Shown: positions 18,625-28,181, counted from the first letter of the stretch. The stretch is DNA of 39,013 bases from Bacteroidales bacterium (GCA_018004645.1 JAGNBV010000018.1:1-39013); one strand, 5' to 3'. The notes: generated by a model from the sequence alone, not told the origin. Numbers and translations: made by a program.

Positions 18625-20547
18625 GTGAAAAAAAGTATTATAGGCATATTCATTCTTTTTGCTGCTGCTGCAGCGGGCCAAAAATCCATAACGGATTCTG
18701 TGTACACGCTGGGCAGCGTGGATGTTGCCACCGACCGTTTTTCCAATACTTTGTGCGGAGTAAAGGTTGATAAGATTGATTCCGTTTCCATGAGGGTTTT
18801 TTCAGCGGGCAATCTGAGCCAGCTTCTTATGCAAAACTCATCAGTCTATATCAAATCCAATGGTATCGCAGGATTGAGTTCCGTTTCGGTAAGGGGTACG
18901 GGCACTTCACATACGGCGGTACTTTGGAACGGCTTCAATATTCAGAATCCTATGAACGGAGGAATGGATTTTTCGGTGATCCCCGTGAATTTTATGAATA
19001 AAATTTCTGTTCAGTACAATGGCATGGCCGCTTTATACGGAGGAGGCGCATTAGGAGGCGCCATTCATCTTTCCAATGAACCGGTGTACGGCAAAGGGCT
19101 GGATGTGGCTATCGGTGCTTCTTATGGGAGTTTTGCGAACTATTCGGTAAATTTTAAATTAGGAATCAGCAGGAAAAAAGGCGCATTAGTAGTCAGAGCA
19201 TTTTACCAGGAAGGAAAAAATGATTTCCCATTCATTAATAATGCACAATACGGTTCCCCAAAAGTCCGGCAAACAAATTCTGAAATGGTCAGTTATGGCG
19301 TCATGCACGATAAGGCATTTAGAATAAATGAAAGGAATCAACTGACTTTCCGCCTGTGGATACAGGAAAGCAGAAGGCAGATTCCGCCTTTGATGTCCCA
19401 GGAATATAGCAGTGTCAGGCAAAAAGATGAATTTTTTCGTCCGGCCCTGGAATGGGAAAACAAAGGGAAGAAATATAAAATGTATGTTCGTACCGCTTTG
19501 CTTGTCGATGAATATAAGTATGAGGAGCCCGACAAACTCATAAATTCAGCCAGCGGTACCACGGCATCAGTTTCGGAATATGAGATATATTTTAAACTGT
19601 TCCCGTATCATACGATGAATGCCGGTGTGCATTATAAATATACCTCCGGATACTGCGATTATTATACTCAAAAACATTCTCAGCAGGAATTGTCGGCTTT
19701 TGTTTCCTACACTGCAACAAGTAAAACCGATAAGTGGAAGTTGAACCTTGCTATGAGGGAAGAATACAGTAATTATAGTTTTGTGCCTTTATTGCCTTCA
19801 TTTGCTATGGATATCCGTTTGTACAAAGATTTACTGATGTATGTAAACTTCAGCAGAAATTACCGTATTCCTACATTAAATGACCTGTACTGGTATCCCG
19901 GCGGTAATACAGACCTTAAACCCGAAAACGGATATGCTGAAGAATTTGGGATAAAACAACATGTGATCTGGAATAAGACCCGGTTGGATTATACGGTATC
20001 CGGATTTAACAATAATACGCAAAACCTGATCATCTGGTTGCCCGAATCATCGTACTGGTCCCCTAAGAATATTCAGGCTGTGTGGAGCCGGGGCGCGGAA
20101 ATCAATCTAAAGGTTAATACAGAACTAAGAAGTTTTATCCTTATCTTTTCAGGCAAAGCAGCCTATGTTAAATCCACTGTTCAAAAAAGTAATAACAAAA
20201 GCAGCATCGGCCATCAGATGGTATATACCCCTGAATGGATAGCTAATACTGGCTTTGACATGATCTATAAAACATTTAATGTTAACTTTAATGTAGAGTA
20301 CAATTCCAGACGATATACGGCTTACGATAATACGGATTTTCTGGATCCTTATTTTATCGGGAATTTGTTCGCTTCAAAAGATTTTTATTATAAGAAGTTC
20401 ACTTTTAATGTTTTTTTCCAGGTCAATAATATCTGGAATCAGAAATATTTTTCGGTGGCATGGCAGGCTATGCCCGGAATTAATTTTAAAACAGGAGTTA
20501 CAGTAAATTTCAAACATTCATTAACAAATAAAAAAATCAAACAATGA
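18625..20547 (+). CDS. btuB: TonB-dependent outer-membrane receptor, BtuB-like (vitamin B12)
   Basis: The receptor imports cobalamin across the outer membrane using TonB energy. The 640-aa protein is close to E. coli BtuB length and lacks the long carboxypeptidase-like N-terminal domain of SusC proteins. After a signal peptide, the plug domain spans about residues 45-160 (SVSVRGTGTSHTAVLWNGF, YGGGALGGAIHL); beta-barrel strands fill the rest up to a C-terminal strand. It begins with GTG at 18625. The riboswitch directly upstream supports a B12 role. The following genes encode surface proteins, the last being BtuG-like, so this is a B12 acquisition operon. Substrate specificity is inferred from context. 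Confidence 0.85.
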   Translation: MKKSIIGIFILFAAAAAGQKSITDSVYTLGSVDVATDRFSNTLCGVKVDKIDSVSMRVFSAGNLSQLLMQNSSVYIKSNGIAGLSSVSVRGTGTSHTAVLWNGFNIQNPMNGGMDFSVIPVNFMNKISVQYNGMAALYGGGALGGAIHLSNEPVYGKGLDVAIGASYGSFANYSVNFKLGISRKKGALVVRAFYQEGKNDFPFINNAQYGSPKVRQTNSEMVSYGVMHDKAFRINERNQLTFRLWIQESRRQIPPLMSQEYSSVRQKDEFFRPALEWENKGKKYKMYVRTALLVDEYKYEEPDKLINSASGTTASVSEYEIYFKLFPYHTMNAGVHYKYTSGYCDYYTQKHSQQELSAFVSYTATSKTDKWKLNLAMREEYSNYSFVPLLPSFAMDIRLYKDLLMYVNFSRNYRIPTLNDLYWYPGGNTDLKPENGYAEEFGIKQHVIWNKTRLDYTVSGFNNNTQNLIIWLPESSYWSPKNIQAVWSRGAEINLKVNTELRSFILIFSGKAAYVKSTVQKSNNKSSIGHQMVYTPEWIANTGFDMIYKTFNVNFNVEYNSRRYTAYDNTDFLDPYFIGNLFASKDFYYKKFTFNVFFQVNNIWNQKYFSVAWQAMPGINFKTGVTVNFKHSLTNKKIKQ

Positions 20548-21545
20548 AAAAACTATTTCTTTTTTTCAGCGGGATGGTCTTTACGATCTTGTTTTTATCA
20601 AACAACCGCGTAGAGGCGCAAACAATAGCCGATTTTGAAAACCTTCCGCTGCCGGCCGATACTTTCTGGAATGGATCCGATTTAAGCGGTTTTTTCTCAA
20701 GCGGAAATGCTTCATTTACGAATAATTTTACTGATTGGGGAGGTGGTATTACATCGTGGAACGGATTTTCGTATTCAAATAAACGCGATACCACGACACA
20801 GAGCTATACCAATGAATATAGTGCGATTACTGCTTTAGGATTTGACTCCTCGGATAAGTATGCCGTGTGTTATGTGAGCGCCTTCGATCCTTTGCCTCGT
20901 ATCAGATTGAATGGTATAGCCAAAGGCGATACAGTCAGCGGGTTTTACATCACTAATTCGACCTATGGCTATCTGACGATGAAAAATGGCGGCGGTCCGG
21001 CAAAAAAATTCGGAGGTGTAAACGGCTCTGACCCGGATTGGTTTGCACTGTCTGTATACGCCTATAAAGACGGAAATAAAAAAAACGATAGTGTCTTGTT
21101 TTACCTTGCTGATTTCAGGTTTCCGTCCCCGGCACAGGATTATATCGTCAAAGACTGGCAATGGGTTGATTTAACTTCTTTAGGAATGGTTGACAGCCTG
21201 GAGTTTAAATTATTCTCAACTGATACCGCCGGTGGGTTTGGGATCAACAACCCGACCTATTTCTGCATGGATAACCTGATTACGAATCACAACAGTTTTG
21301 CTGGTGTCAGTGAAAATATACCGGAAAACATAACTGTTTATCCTAACCCCGCTGAGGATTGGATTGTTGTTAACCCCGGGGATACAAATTCGCGTATTCG
21401 TATTTTTGATATGAAAGGAAATTGGATTATACCGCAAAGTTCCGGTAATTCATTGGTGAATCTTAGTGGTTGGGCTCCGGGGATATATATTGTTGAAGTG
21501 AGTAACAATAATTCCGTGTTTTATTCCAAATTTATCAAAAAATAA
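20544..21545 (+). CDS. DUF4465 secreted protein with T9SS sorting domain
   Basis: The 333-aa protein starts 4 bp inside the btuB stop region (ATGA-type coupling) with signal peptide MKKLFLFFSGMVFTILFL. The body follows the DUF4465 pattern: DFENLPLPADTFWNGSDLSG, FSSGNASFTNNF, SWNGFSYSNKRDTTT and TNEYSAITALGFDSSDKYAV. The last 80 residues (VYPNPAEDWIVV to KFIKK) are a T9SS C-terminal domain. Proteins of this family frequently accompany B12-transport TonB receptors in Bacteroidota. It is probably exposed on the cell surface and may help capture corrinoid; this is inference from the operon. Confidence 0.82.
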   Translation: MKKLFLFFSGMVFTILFLSNNRVEAQTIADFENLPLPADTFWNGSDLSGFFSSGNASFTNNFTDWGGGITSWNGFSYSNKRDTTTQSYTNEYSAITALGFDSSDKYAVCYVSAFDPLPRIRLNGIAKGDTVSGFYITNSTYGYLTMKNGGGPAKKFGGVNGSDPDWFALSVYAYKDGNKKNDSVLFYLADFRFPSPAQDYIVKDWQWVDLTSLGMVDSLEFKLFSTDTAGGFGINNPTYFCMDNLITNHNSFAGVSENIPENITVYPNPAEDWIVVNPGDTNSRIRIFDMKGNWIIPQSSGNSLVNLSGWAPGIYIVEVSNNNSVFYSKFIKK

Positions 21546-21547
21546 AA

Positions 21548-22537
21548 ATGAGAGTCTTATTGGTTAGTATAATTTTATTTGTTTTTTTTCCACTGTTCGT
21601 GAAAGGACAGTTTCCTCCACCTGCCGGCCAGCCAGGAACCACGGCAATTCATAAAGACAGTTCGGTTTTTGTCGGTTGGGCATCACAGTGTTTTGTCGAA
21701 CGCGGCTGGCAACACATTGCCGACACGTCGCTGGGCCGGGCCAGCGTGGGCGATAGCTCCATGGCTGTGGGGCCTGCCGGGACAAACGGCGTGGTGAGCC
21801 TGGGCGACGGCGGTACCGCTGTAGTTACTTTTGACAGCCCCATTGTTAATGGTCCGTCGTGGGACTTTGCTGTATTTGAAAACTCGTTTTCCGATACTTT
21901 TCTTGAACTGGCTTTTGTTGAAGTAAGCTCCGACGGGGAAAATTATTTCCGTTTTCCGGCTACTTCGCTTACCGATACTTTGGTGCAGGTGGGCGCTTTT
22001 GATGAGGTGATGGATGCCGCCAAAATTAACAACCTGGCAGGAAAATACCGCGGCATGTTCGGAACACCTTTCGACTTGCAGGAGTTGGAAGGCACGCCCG
22101 GCCTTGATGTTAACTATATCACCCACATCAGAGTTGTTGATGTGGTTGGCTCCATCGAAACAGGTTACGCTACCTATGATGCTTTTAACCACAAAATCAA
22201 CGATCCGTGGCCCACGCCTTTCCCGGCCTCGGGTTTTGACCTTGATGCCGTAGGGGTGATACATCAGCTGAATTCCAGCATTGCAAGGGTTGATGATAAA
22301 ACCTATATCAGCGTGTATCCGGTTCCGGCAAATAACTACCTGTATGTTGTTACTGAAAAATGTTCTGCACACATTGCAATATCTTTGGTAAGTGCTGAAG
22401 GAAAAATCATGAAAACTACCCGTGCGGAGTCCTGTAACACATGCATTGACTTGTCGGATGTTCCGGCAGGGTTGTACCTCATACGTGTTTCAGATGAAAG
22501 CAATAATGTTGTGAAAAAAATAACGATAATAAAATGA
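21548..22537 (+). CDS. T9SS cell-surface protein of the B12 operon
   Basis: This 329-aa secreted protein (signal MRVLLVSIILFVFFPLFVKG) has the motifs VSLGDGGTAVVTFDSPI, DFAVFENSFSDTFLELAFVE, VSSDGENYFRFPATSLT, KYRGMFGTPFDLQEL and PASGFDLDAVGVI. I recall this pattern from Bacteroidota surface proteins that accompany TonB receptors; a characterised function is not known to me. The C-terminal 80 residues (VYPVPANNYLYVV onward) are a T9SS sorting domain. It begins 2 bp after the previous stop and overlaps the next gene by 4 bp, so co-transcription under the riboswitch is expected. It may be a surface B12-binding helper. Confidence 0.75.
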   Translation: MRVLLVSIILFVFFPLFVKGQFPPPAGQPGTTAIHKDSSVFVGWASQCFVERGWQHIADTSLGRASVGDSSMAVGPAGTNGVVSLGDGGTAVVTFDSPIVNGPSWDFAVFENSFSDTFLELAFVEVSSDGENYFRFPATSLTDTLVQVGAFDEVMDAAKINNLAGKYRGMFGTPFDLQELEGTPGLDVNYITHIRVVDVVGSIETGYATYDAFNHKINDPWPTPFPASGFDLDAVGVIHQLNSSIARVDDKTYISVYPVPANNYLYVVTEKCSAHIAISLVSAEGKIMKTTRAESCNTCIDLSDVPAGLYLIRVSDESNNVVKKITIIK

Positions 22538-23571
22538 AAAAGTTTTTTCTGTTTTTTGCCGGTGTCTTTATGATGGCTTGCATGTATTCCTGTAAAAAGG
22601 ATACCCCGCCCGATGATACGGATATCGATATTAGTGCCAGTCATGGTGTTTTTATTGTTAACGAAGGCAACTTCCAATGGAGTAACGCTTCTGTTACTTA
22701 TTACAATTTTTCTGATCAGGAATACCAGGAAGACATTTTTCAGATAGTTAATAACAGGCCGTTGGGCGATGTGGCTCAATCCATTACGGTTTATCAGGGA
22801 AAAGCTTATATCGTCGTGAATAATTCCAACAAGATTGAGGTTGTCAATATCAGCAACTTTGCGTCGTGTGGTGTAATCAGCGGATTTGTTTCTCCGCGTT
22901 ATTTTGTTCCTGTCAGCCCTACCAAAGCTTATGTGAGCGATTTGTACAGCAACCAAATAAGCATTGTCGATTTGAATACCAATCAGATTAGTGGCACCAT
23001 TACGGTGAACGGTAGCACCGAAGAGATGCTGTACCATGAGGGTACATTGTTTGCTACCAACACCCGCACCGATAAGCTTTATTTTATCAATACCCTCACA
23101 GATGCCGTTAGCGATAGCCTTCAGCTTGGTTTTGCTTCAAACTCGCTGGTGCTTGATAAAAACGATAAATTGTGGGTGATGTGTGCCGGTGATGCCAATA
23201 ACAGCGTCAACGCTTCCCTTCACCGCATCAATATTGGTCAGAAGACAGTTGAACAAACTTATCCGCTGGGCTCCCCACTGGACATTTGGGATAAAATAGC
23301 GATAAATGCAACAAAGGACACCGTTTATTATATGTATCATGGGATTTACCGGTTGCCGGTGTCTTCGGCTGCGTTACCCGGTGCAGTGTTTATTCCGGAG
23401 GGAAACAGTGTTTTTTACGGACTGGCGGTGAATCCATACAGCAATACCATTGTGGTGGCCGATGCCGTAGATTATGTCCAGAAAGGAAAGGTAAATTACT
23501 ATTCTGCCTCAGGCGCGCTACTGGGAACTATCAACGCAGGGGTGTTGCCCTCTGATTTTTACTTTTTTTAA
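22534..23571 (+). CDS. btuG: BtuG-like surface lipoprotein (beta-propeller)
   Basis: BtuG proteins bind cobalamin with high affinity at the cell surface and hand it to BtuB. The 345-aa protein has a lipoprotein signal (MMACMYSCKKD, Cys20) and a series of beta-propeller blades, such as YSNQISIVDLNTNQISGTITVN and TDKLYFINTLTDAVSDSLQLG, of the YVTN/NHL type. GVFIVNEGNFQWSNASVTYYN opens the first blade. It is the last gene of the riboswitch-controlled operon, overlapping the previous gene by 4 bp. The assignment combines fold, lipidation and operon position; the ligand is not proven. It ends convergently, overlapping the stop of the minus-strand deformylase-like gene by 4 bp. Confidence 0.78.
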   Translation: MKKFFLFFAGVFMMACMYSCKKDTPPDDTDIDISASHGVFIVNEGNFQWSNASVTYYNFSDQEYQEDIFQIVNNRPLGDVAQSITVYQGKAYIVVNNSNKIEVVNISNFASCGVISGFVSPRYFVPVSPTKAYVSDLYSNQISIVDLNTNQISGTITVNGSTEEMLYHEGTLFATNTRTDKLYFINTLTDAVSDSLQLGFASNSLVLDKNDKLWVMCAGDANNSVNASLHRINIGQKTVEQTYPLGSPLDIWDKIAINATKDTVYYMYHGIYRLPVSSAALPGAVFIPEGNSVFYGLAVNPYSNTIVVADAVDYVQKGKVNYYSASGALLGTINAGVLPSDFYFF

Positions 23572-24206
23572 AGGCGATCCAAAAATATTGTACCGTTCAG
23601 GTGGTCAATTTCGTGCTGAAAAATGATAGCGGCGAAATTGCTTCCGGAATAACCTTCAATCAACTCGGTGTGGCTGCTGCCATCGGGCAGGTCGTAGTCA
23701 ACCACCACGGCGCTGTAACGATGCGATGCGCCTGAAGTATCGGGTACCGACAAGCAGCCATCCCAGGGATATATCACGGGCTTGTTTGAATACAAAATAA
23801 TTTTTGCGTTGAGATAACACTCAAATGGCTGCCCTGCCTTGTCGAGGCGTTGTACCCATATGATGTTTCTGTTGATGCCGACCTGTGGAGCTGCAAGTCC
23901 CACACCGTTAGATTCATTAAGAAGCGTTTTTTTCATTCTTTTGATAAGGCGATTCAGGATGGCAGTATCATTCAGATTTACATCGATAGATTGTTTGCGT
24001 AAAATCAGCGAATCTTCATGCACAAAATAATTCATGATACGCATTATGGAGTCGTTATCTCCACTGTATATCAGGTTTTTTTCAGCTTCGGTGAATGCCA
24101 GTTCGTCAACCGGTATCTCTTCTGTTTCATCTTTTTTACATTGGGCAAATAACAGGATGCTACAACACAACAGCGCTGAAAAAAGAAATTTTGCTCGGAG
24201 CTTCAT
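23568..24206 (-). CDS. Exported lipoprotein homologue of peptide deformylase
   Basis: The fold is that of peptide deformylase, which removes N-formyl groups from new proteins in the cytoplasm. Motif 1 is GVGLAAPQVG (101-110), motif 2 is DGCLSVP (Cys151, with Asp in place of the usual Glu) and motif 3 is QHEIDH (His198, Glu199, His202), so metal ligands and the catalytic glutamate are present. Unusually, the first 23 residues look like a signal ending in AQCKKDE, typical of Bacteroidota lipoproteins although Gln at -1 is atypical. The protein has a 70-residue N-terminal extension. A canonical def is present at 35150-35719, so this one is probably not the housekeeping enzyme. Confidence 0.85.
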   Translation of the reverse strand: MKLRAKFLFSALLCCSILLFAQCKKDETEEIPVDELAFTEAEKNLIYSGDNDSIMRIMNYFVHEDSLILRKQSIDVNLNDTAILNRLIKRMKKTLLNESNGVGLAAPQVGINRNIIWVQRLDKAGQPFECYLNAKIILYSNKPVIYPWDGCLSVPDTSGASHRYSAVVVDYDLPDGSSHTELIEGYSGSNFAAIIFQHEIDHLNGTIFLDRL

Positions 24207-24262
24207 GACTTGAAAAATTATTTTTTATGGCAAATTTATTAAAAAAACAATAGTGTTGCATT

Positions 24263-25624
24263 TTATTCGCGCCATTCTTTAAGTTTTAAATCCGGTTGGA
24301 TGTAAAAGGCCTTGATGATAATTTTCCGGTAATGATTCCAGGTCCATTGCGGCACTTCCCAACAAGGGTCTTTGTAATAAAATCCCGAAATTCGGATATT
24401 GAAAAATGAAAAAACTACTATTAGCAGCATCATCAATGTTTTTAGGATAATGTGCCGTGAGGCAAATATTCTGGAGAACAAAAAGGCCACGGGAAAAGCA
24501 AAGAGAGGATAAAACTCAATAAGGCTGCGGTATCCGAACGAACAGGCAAAGGTATAGCTCCACCAACTGGCATTGAGATAAAGAATGAGCAGAAAAATGA
24601 TCAGGATAGCGAACGAATGATGTAGTTTTTTTACCAGTGTGATAATCAATCCTATAAAAAAGAAAATAAAGAAAGGCGTATATACCAGCCAGCCGCTTTC
24701 CACACCGAAGAGCACCTTGAAAATTTTAGGAGAGGTAAGGTAAGCAAAGGTTTCGGGTTGCATGTCGGCAGCTACATAACCGTATATCTTCAGTTTCCCC
24801 CATACATAAGACCAGTACATTATTTGAGGGATATAAAACAAGATTCCGAGAATAAGGAATATGAAAAAGTAACGGAGATTTTTGCCGATAAAAGACAATC
24901 TTTCTTTTAACTGACGAACCGAATATACCTCATACAGCAAAAACAGAATCACATAAAGTATGTTAGTAGGCCTGATAAGGGTTGCCCAGGCAAGCGGGAT
25001 GCCGCAAAGGAGTGTATTCTTGATGTTTGGATTTTTTATGAAATAGTCAAGTCGAAATAAAAACAGTGTCAGCATAAAAAATGAATACCCATGCGATAAG
25101 CCTGGCTCGCAAAATGTGTAGTAATAAAGGTTGCTGGCAAAAAACAAGGCTGCTACCGTAAAAAAAGCGGTTTTTTTTTCGAAGCGTGGCCTGAGAATTT
25201 TGAATAAGACGAATAACCCCAAAAACATGTACACACTTATTGAAATCAGCAAGGCCACCTGATAAGGAAAGGAATACCCGTCGGCGCCAAGGTCCTGGAT
25301 TTTGCTATAAGCATGTGCGGCTAAAAAAAATGGTAATTCCATCATGGCAACCCCCATGGTAACTTTGTTCAGGCGGTTTCCACCGGGAAGTGGCACGGCA
25401 TAATGCATGTGTGCAATGTCTTTTTTTATAAATGTGTAAGGAAGGTAATCATAATAGGCCTCAGCATCCGACCATATCATCCGTGAGTATTTGACCGGAA
25501 TATTGTTAACGATGAACAGGCTCATTAAAATAAAAAAAACTCCTGTGATTGCCGCGGCATATTTCTTTATAACCCTTGAAAATAATGTCTGCGTGTTGTA
25601 TTTGGAATTACTCTCTTTTTCCAT
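24263..25624 (-). CDS. Multi-pass membrane protein, GT-C glycosyltransferase-like
   Basis: The 453-aa protein has about 10 hydrophobic segments. The first loop contains YSRMIWSDAEAYYDYLPYTF, where acidic residues after transmembrane segment 1 fit the catalytic loop of GT-C enzymes. Further features are the luminal loop GVESGWLVYTPFF and WWSYTFACSFGYRSLIEFYP. GT-C enzymes transfer sugar from a polyprenyl-phosphate donor to lipid or protein acceptors. It follows a related GT-C-type gene with a 13-bp gap and both are read from the minus strand. The acceptor and donor are unknown; an integral membrane protein of another type is possible. Confidence 0.65.
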   Translation of the reverse strand: MEKESNSKYNTQTLFSRVIKKYAAAITGVFFILMSLFIVNNIPVKYSRMIWSDAEAYYDYLPYTFIKKDIAHMHYAVPLPGGNRLNKVTMGVAMMELPFFLAAHAYSKIQDLGADGYSFPYQVALLISISVYMFLGLFVLFKILRPRFEKKTAFFTVAALFFASNLYYYTFCEPGLSHGYSFFMLTLFLFRLDYFIKNPNIKNTLLCGIPLAWATLIRPTNILYVILFLLYEVYSVRQLKERLSFIGKNLRYFFIFLILGILFYIPQIMYWSYVWGKLKIYGYVAADMQPETFAYLTSPKIFKVLFGVESGWLVYTPFFIFFFIGLIITLVKKLHHSFAILIIFLLILYLNASWWSYTFACSFGYRSLIEFYPLFAFPVAFLFSRIFASRHIILKTLMMLLIVVFSFFNIRISGFYYKDPCWEVPQWTWNHYRKIIIKAFYIQPDLKLKEWRE

Positions 25625-25637
25625 AATTTAGAATTAA

Positions 25638-27344
25638 TCATTTCCTGCGTGCCCGGGCATCGGCTGTTATTCCGGTCTCGGCAGGCAACAGGCTTTCGCC
25701 GATGGATTTTGTATCGTCCTTAATTGAGTCCCATTCGCTGATGTCATAAATAGAAACCGTTTTATATTGGCCGATCTTTCTCGAGAGAATTTTCTTTGTA
25801 GTTTCGTCCTGCAATAGGGTTGAATCGCTAAGAATAAAATATTTTATGTGTAAGTCCTTGTAAAAGTCAAGGTATTTCAACAGCTCCACTCCATTATCAC
25901 GTTGCAGGGCTATACCCCGCTGTCCCATGAGATATAAGGATATATTAGGCGATGGATCGGGGAACGAGAAAACCTTATCGTCCGAAGTAATACCAATGGA
26001 GCGAAGGTAGGGAGTAATTGTTTCAAAGGCCTGTTTTTCCTGCGGGTACATCCAGTGTGCATAGCGGTAATTGTCAACCTCATATCTGGATAGCAGAGGA
26101 GAATAGTCCTGTTCGGGGGTGTCTGCGTTTGCATAACGGGCTTCCACCACAGCATGCCCCCAGCAGATACTCAACAAGACTACTCCTAACACCGGGATTT
26201 TCAGTTTCAGTGATTTTAACCAATGCGGATACTCTGTCTGCAAAAACCTGAAAAATGTCAAACAGGTTGCCGGGATAAAAATCAGATAATTTACCAGGTA
26301 ATAGTCATGTGCATCAAAAACCCGGAACCACAATATGATTCCACTTGTACAACAAAGAAAAATAATGCTGTTGACAACCAGCAGGTGTGGATTTTGCTTT
26401 TTATAATTGAGCACAACAACAATGAAAAACACCAGTATCAATAGTAATCCAGCGGTATTAAAATAATTTCTAGCCTGAAAGTCCAGTATTATTCTCACTA
26501 TTCCAATGATTTCGGCATAAGATAAACCCCATATTGGCAGGATGCCTGTCAGAAAAGTATGCGATTCATCAGGCCTGAGATGGGTGTTGTTGTAATTGTT
26601 GGCATAAAAGTACCAGGCAAAAACAATGATGCTCGTCAGTAATATCAGGGTAATGGGAAGGATGTTTTTTTTCAGGACGGGTTTTTCTCCGGTTTTAAAG
26701 ATTTTCAACCGTTCGGCAATAAATAACCCTGTCAGGGCCAGGAAACTCATGCCGGCAGTAATTTTGAGCAGCATGGCTAACCCGAAGAAAACAAATATCA
26801 GTATGAGACTGCTCATTCTTTGTTTTCGTAAATAAAGTATGAAAAAATACCAGCCGGTAAAAGCAAAACTCAAGGCCGGAACATCGGCTAAAAAGTTGTT
26901 TCCGTAATAGATGAGTATTGGCGAAGAAAAAAGCCATAAAGGCAAAATAATCTGCCAAAAGGGTTCATCCAGGATGTACTGGAAAACCTTAAAAAGTGCC
27001 AGCAATCCAATAAACATAATTAATAGAACCAGCAGCCGGTAAATCCATTCATGATAACCAAACACTTTCCAGAGTTGGGCAACGCTATAATGCAAAATAG
27101 GAAGTTCCGAGACATTTTTTCCGGTAAAACCTTTGCCTGTCAGCAGGTTGGTTTGTGGCTCAAAAAAATTATTGTGGTATTTGTAATAATTGTATGTTAT
27201 CGAAAGGCAGTCGCATTGCCTGTGCTGATGTATAGAGCAGGGGCGTAAGCAAATGATTTTGTCGTAACGGTACACAAAACCCATTCCAATCAGCAATACA
27301 ATGAATAATAAGGTGGTTTGGCGCGTTGATAGTCTTTTTTTCAT
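25638..27344 (-). CDS. GT-C / ArnT-PMT-like membrane glycosyltransferase
   Basis: The 568-aa protein has about 11 membrane segments, with an acidic-poor first loop around CSIHQHRQCDCLSITYNYY and the GT39-like segments LPILHYSVAQLWKVFGYHEW and NNFLADVPALSFAFTGWYF, where the Asp of ADVPAL fits the family catalytic pattern. A soluble C-terminal portion from about residue 410 contains a periplasmic domain. Family members glycosylate lipid A or proteins using polyprenyl-phosphate sugars. It lies between a Nudix gene and a second GT-C-like gene on the same strand. The substrate is not known. Confidence 0.7.
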   Translation of the reverse strand: MKKRLSTRQTTLLFIVLLIGMGFVYRYDKIICLRPCSIHQHRQCDCLSITYNYYKYHNNFFEPQTNLLTGKGFTGKNVSELPILHYSVAQLWKVFGYHEWIYRLLVLLIMFIGLLALFKVFQYILDEPFWQIILPLWLFSSPILIYYGNNFLADVPALSFAFTGWYFFILYLRKQRMSSLILIFVFFGLAMLLKITAGMSFLALTGLFIAERLKIFKTGEKPVLKKNILPITLILLTSIIVFAWYFYANNYNNTHLRPDESHTFLTGILPIWGLSYAEIIGIVRIILDFQARNYFNTAGLLLILVFFIVVVLNYKKQNPHLLVVNSIIFLCCTSGIILWFRVFDAHDYYLVNYLIFIPATCLTFFRFLQTEYPHWLKSLKLKIPVLGVVLLSICWGHAVVEARYANADTPEQDYSPLLSRYEVDNYRYAHWMYPQEKQAFETITPYLRSIGITSDDKVFSFPDPSPNISLYLMGQRGIALQRDNGVELLKYLDFYKDLHIKYFILSDSTLLQDETTKKILSRKIGQYKTVSIYDISEWDSIKDDTKSIGESLLPAETGITADARARRK

Positions 27345-27376
27345 GAATGACGATTAGCCTGGTTGTCCAAAAATAC

Positions 27377-28060
27377 TCATTTTATAAATGAGTCAGCGCC
27401 TGATTTGCTGATGGAAGATATTTTTGTGTTACAAAACTCTTCATACAGTTCGGCAAATTCGCTCAAAATCATCGCAGTTGCGCCCCAAACCGTCTGTCCC
27501 ATGATGTCGTAATAGCAGGTTTCGTAAATGCTGCCGTTTTGTATCTTGATTTTTTTTGATTTTACATTTTTTGTACCTGCAAAATCCTCAATTGGCACTG
27601 TGAGTATTTTTTTTACTTCGTGCCTGTCCGGATTTAATTCACCGATTTCACGGCAGAAAGCAATATAAGGTATGACCCGGTAATTGCTCGGTGGAATATA
27701 CAATTCGGTCAGGTTGCCGATAACTTCTATGGTATCCGGATCAATGCCAATCTCTTCCTGTGCTTCGCGCAAAGCCGTTTGCTGTGCCGACAGGTCTTTT
27801 TTTTCATAACCTCCTCCGGGGAATGAAATCTGTGCGCTGTGTACACCATTATATTCCGGACGCTGTATTAATATGGTATGTATTTTTGCGTTTTTTTCAA
27901 ACAGCAATATCAGTACGCTGCTCAGCCTTGCTTTTTCTGGTATCGGATCGAATTCGTCCAAACGGACTGAAGGCACCATTTTAAAATGGGCCTCTTTGCC
28001 GGGAAGCTTTTTCTGTAATCGGACGGCTAAAAAATCCGTAAACTCAATAATATCAGCCAT
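27377..28060 (-). CDS. Nudix hydrolase, CoA pyrophosphatase-like
   Basis: The protein carries the signature of CoA-cleaving Nudix enzymes: NGVHSAQISFPGGGYEK (71-87) followed by the Nudix core ALREAQEEIGI (96-106). These enzymes split CoA to phosphopantetheine and 3',5'-ADP. The start at 28060 (MADIIEFTDFLAVRL, 227 aa) is preferred over an upstream ATG at 28117, whose extra 19 residues resemble no family N terminus. It is the first gene of a minus-strand group with the two GT-C-like genes. Substrate is inferred from the HSxQISFPGG pattern. Confidence 0.85.
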   Translation of the reverse strand: MADIIEFTDFLAVRLQKKLPGKEAHFKMVPSVRLDEFDPIPEKARLSSVLILLFEKNAKIHTILIQRPEYNGVHSAQISFPGGGYEKKDLSAQQTALREAQEEIGIDPDTIEVIGNLTELYIPPSNYRVIPYIAFCREIGELNPDRHEVKKILTVPIEDFAGTKNVKSKKIKIQNGSIYETCYYDIMGQTVWGATAMILSEFAELYEEFCNTKISSISKSGADSFIK

Positions 28061-28173
28061 TTGCGTATAATAAATCAACTGGTGGTACAAAATTTTGCAG
28101 CGAAAAGTTACTAACAAACAAGATTGTTAGTAAAAAAAATTCATAAAAAATGTTAAAATCAAAAAAATAATAT

Positions 28174-28181
28174 TACTTTTG
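28174..28181 (+). promoter_or_regulatory. -7 box for the DUF4878-like lipoprotein gene
   Basis: TACTTTTG matches TAnnTTTG, 38 bp before the ATG. The upstream -33 element is not clear. Confidence 0.5.

Noticed and set aside
21683..23037. Two minus-strand frames (229 and 233 codons) opposite the T9SS and BtuG-like genes
   Set aside because: Both oppose well-supported operon genes and show no start context or domain.
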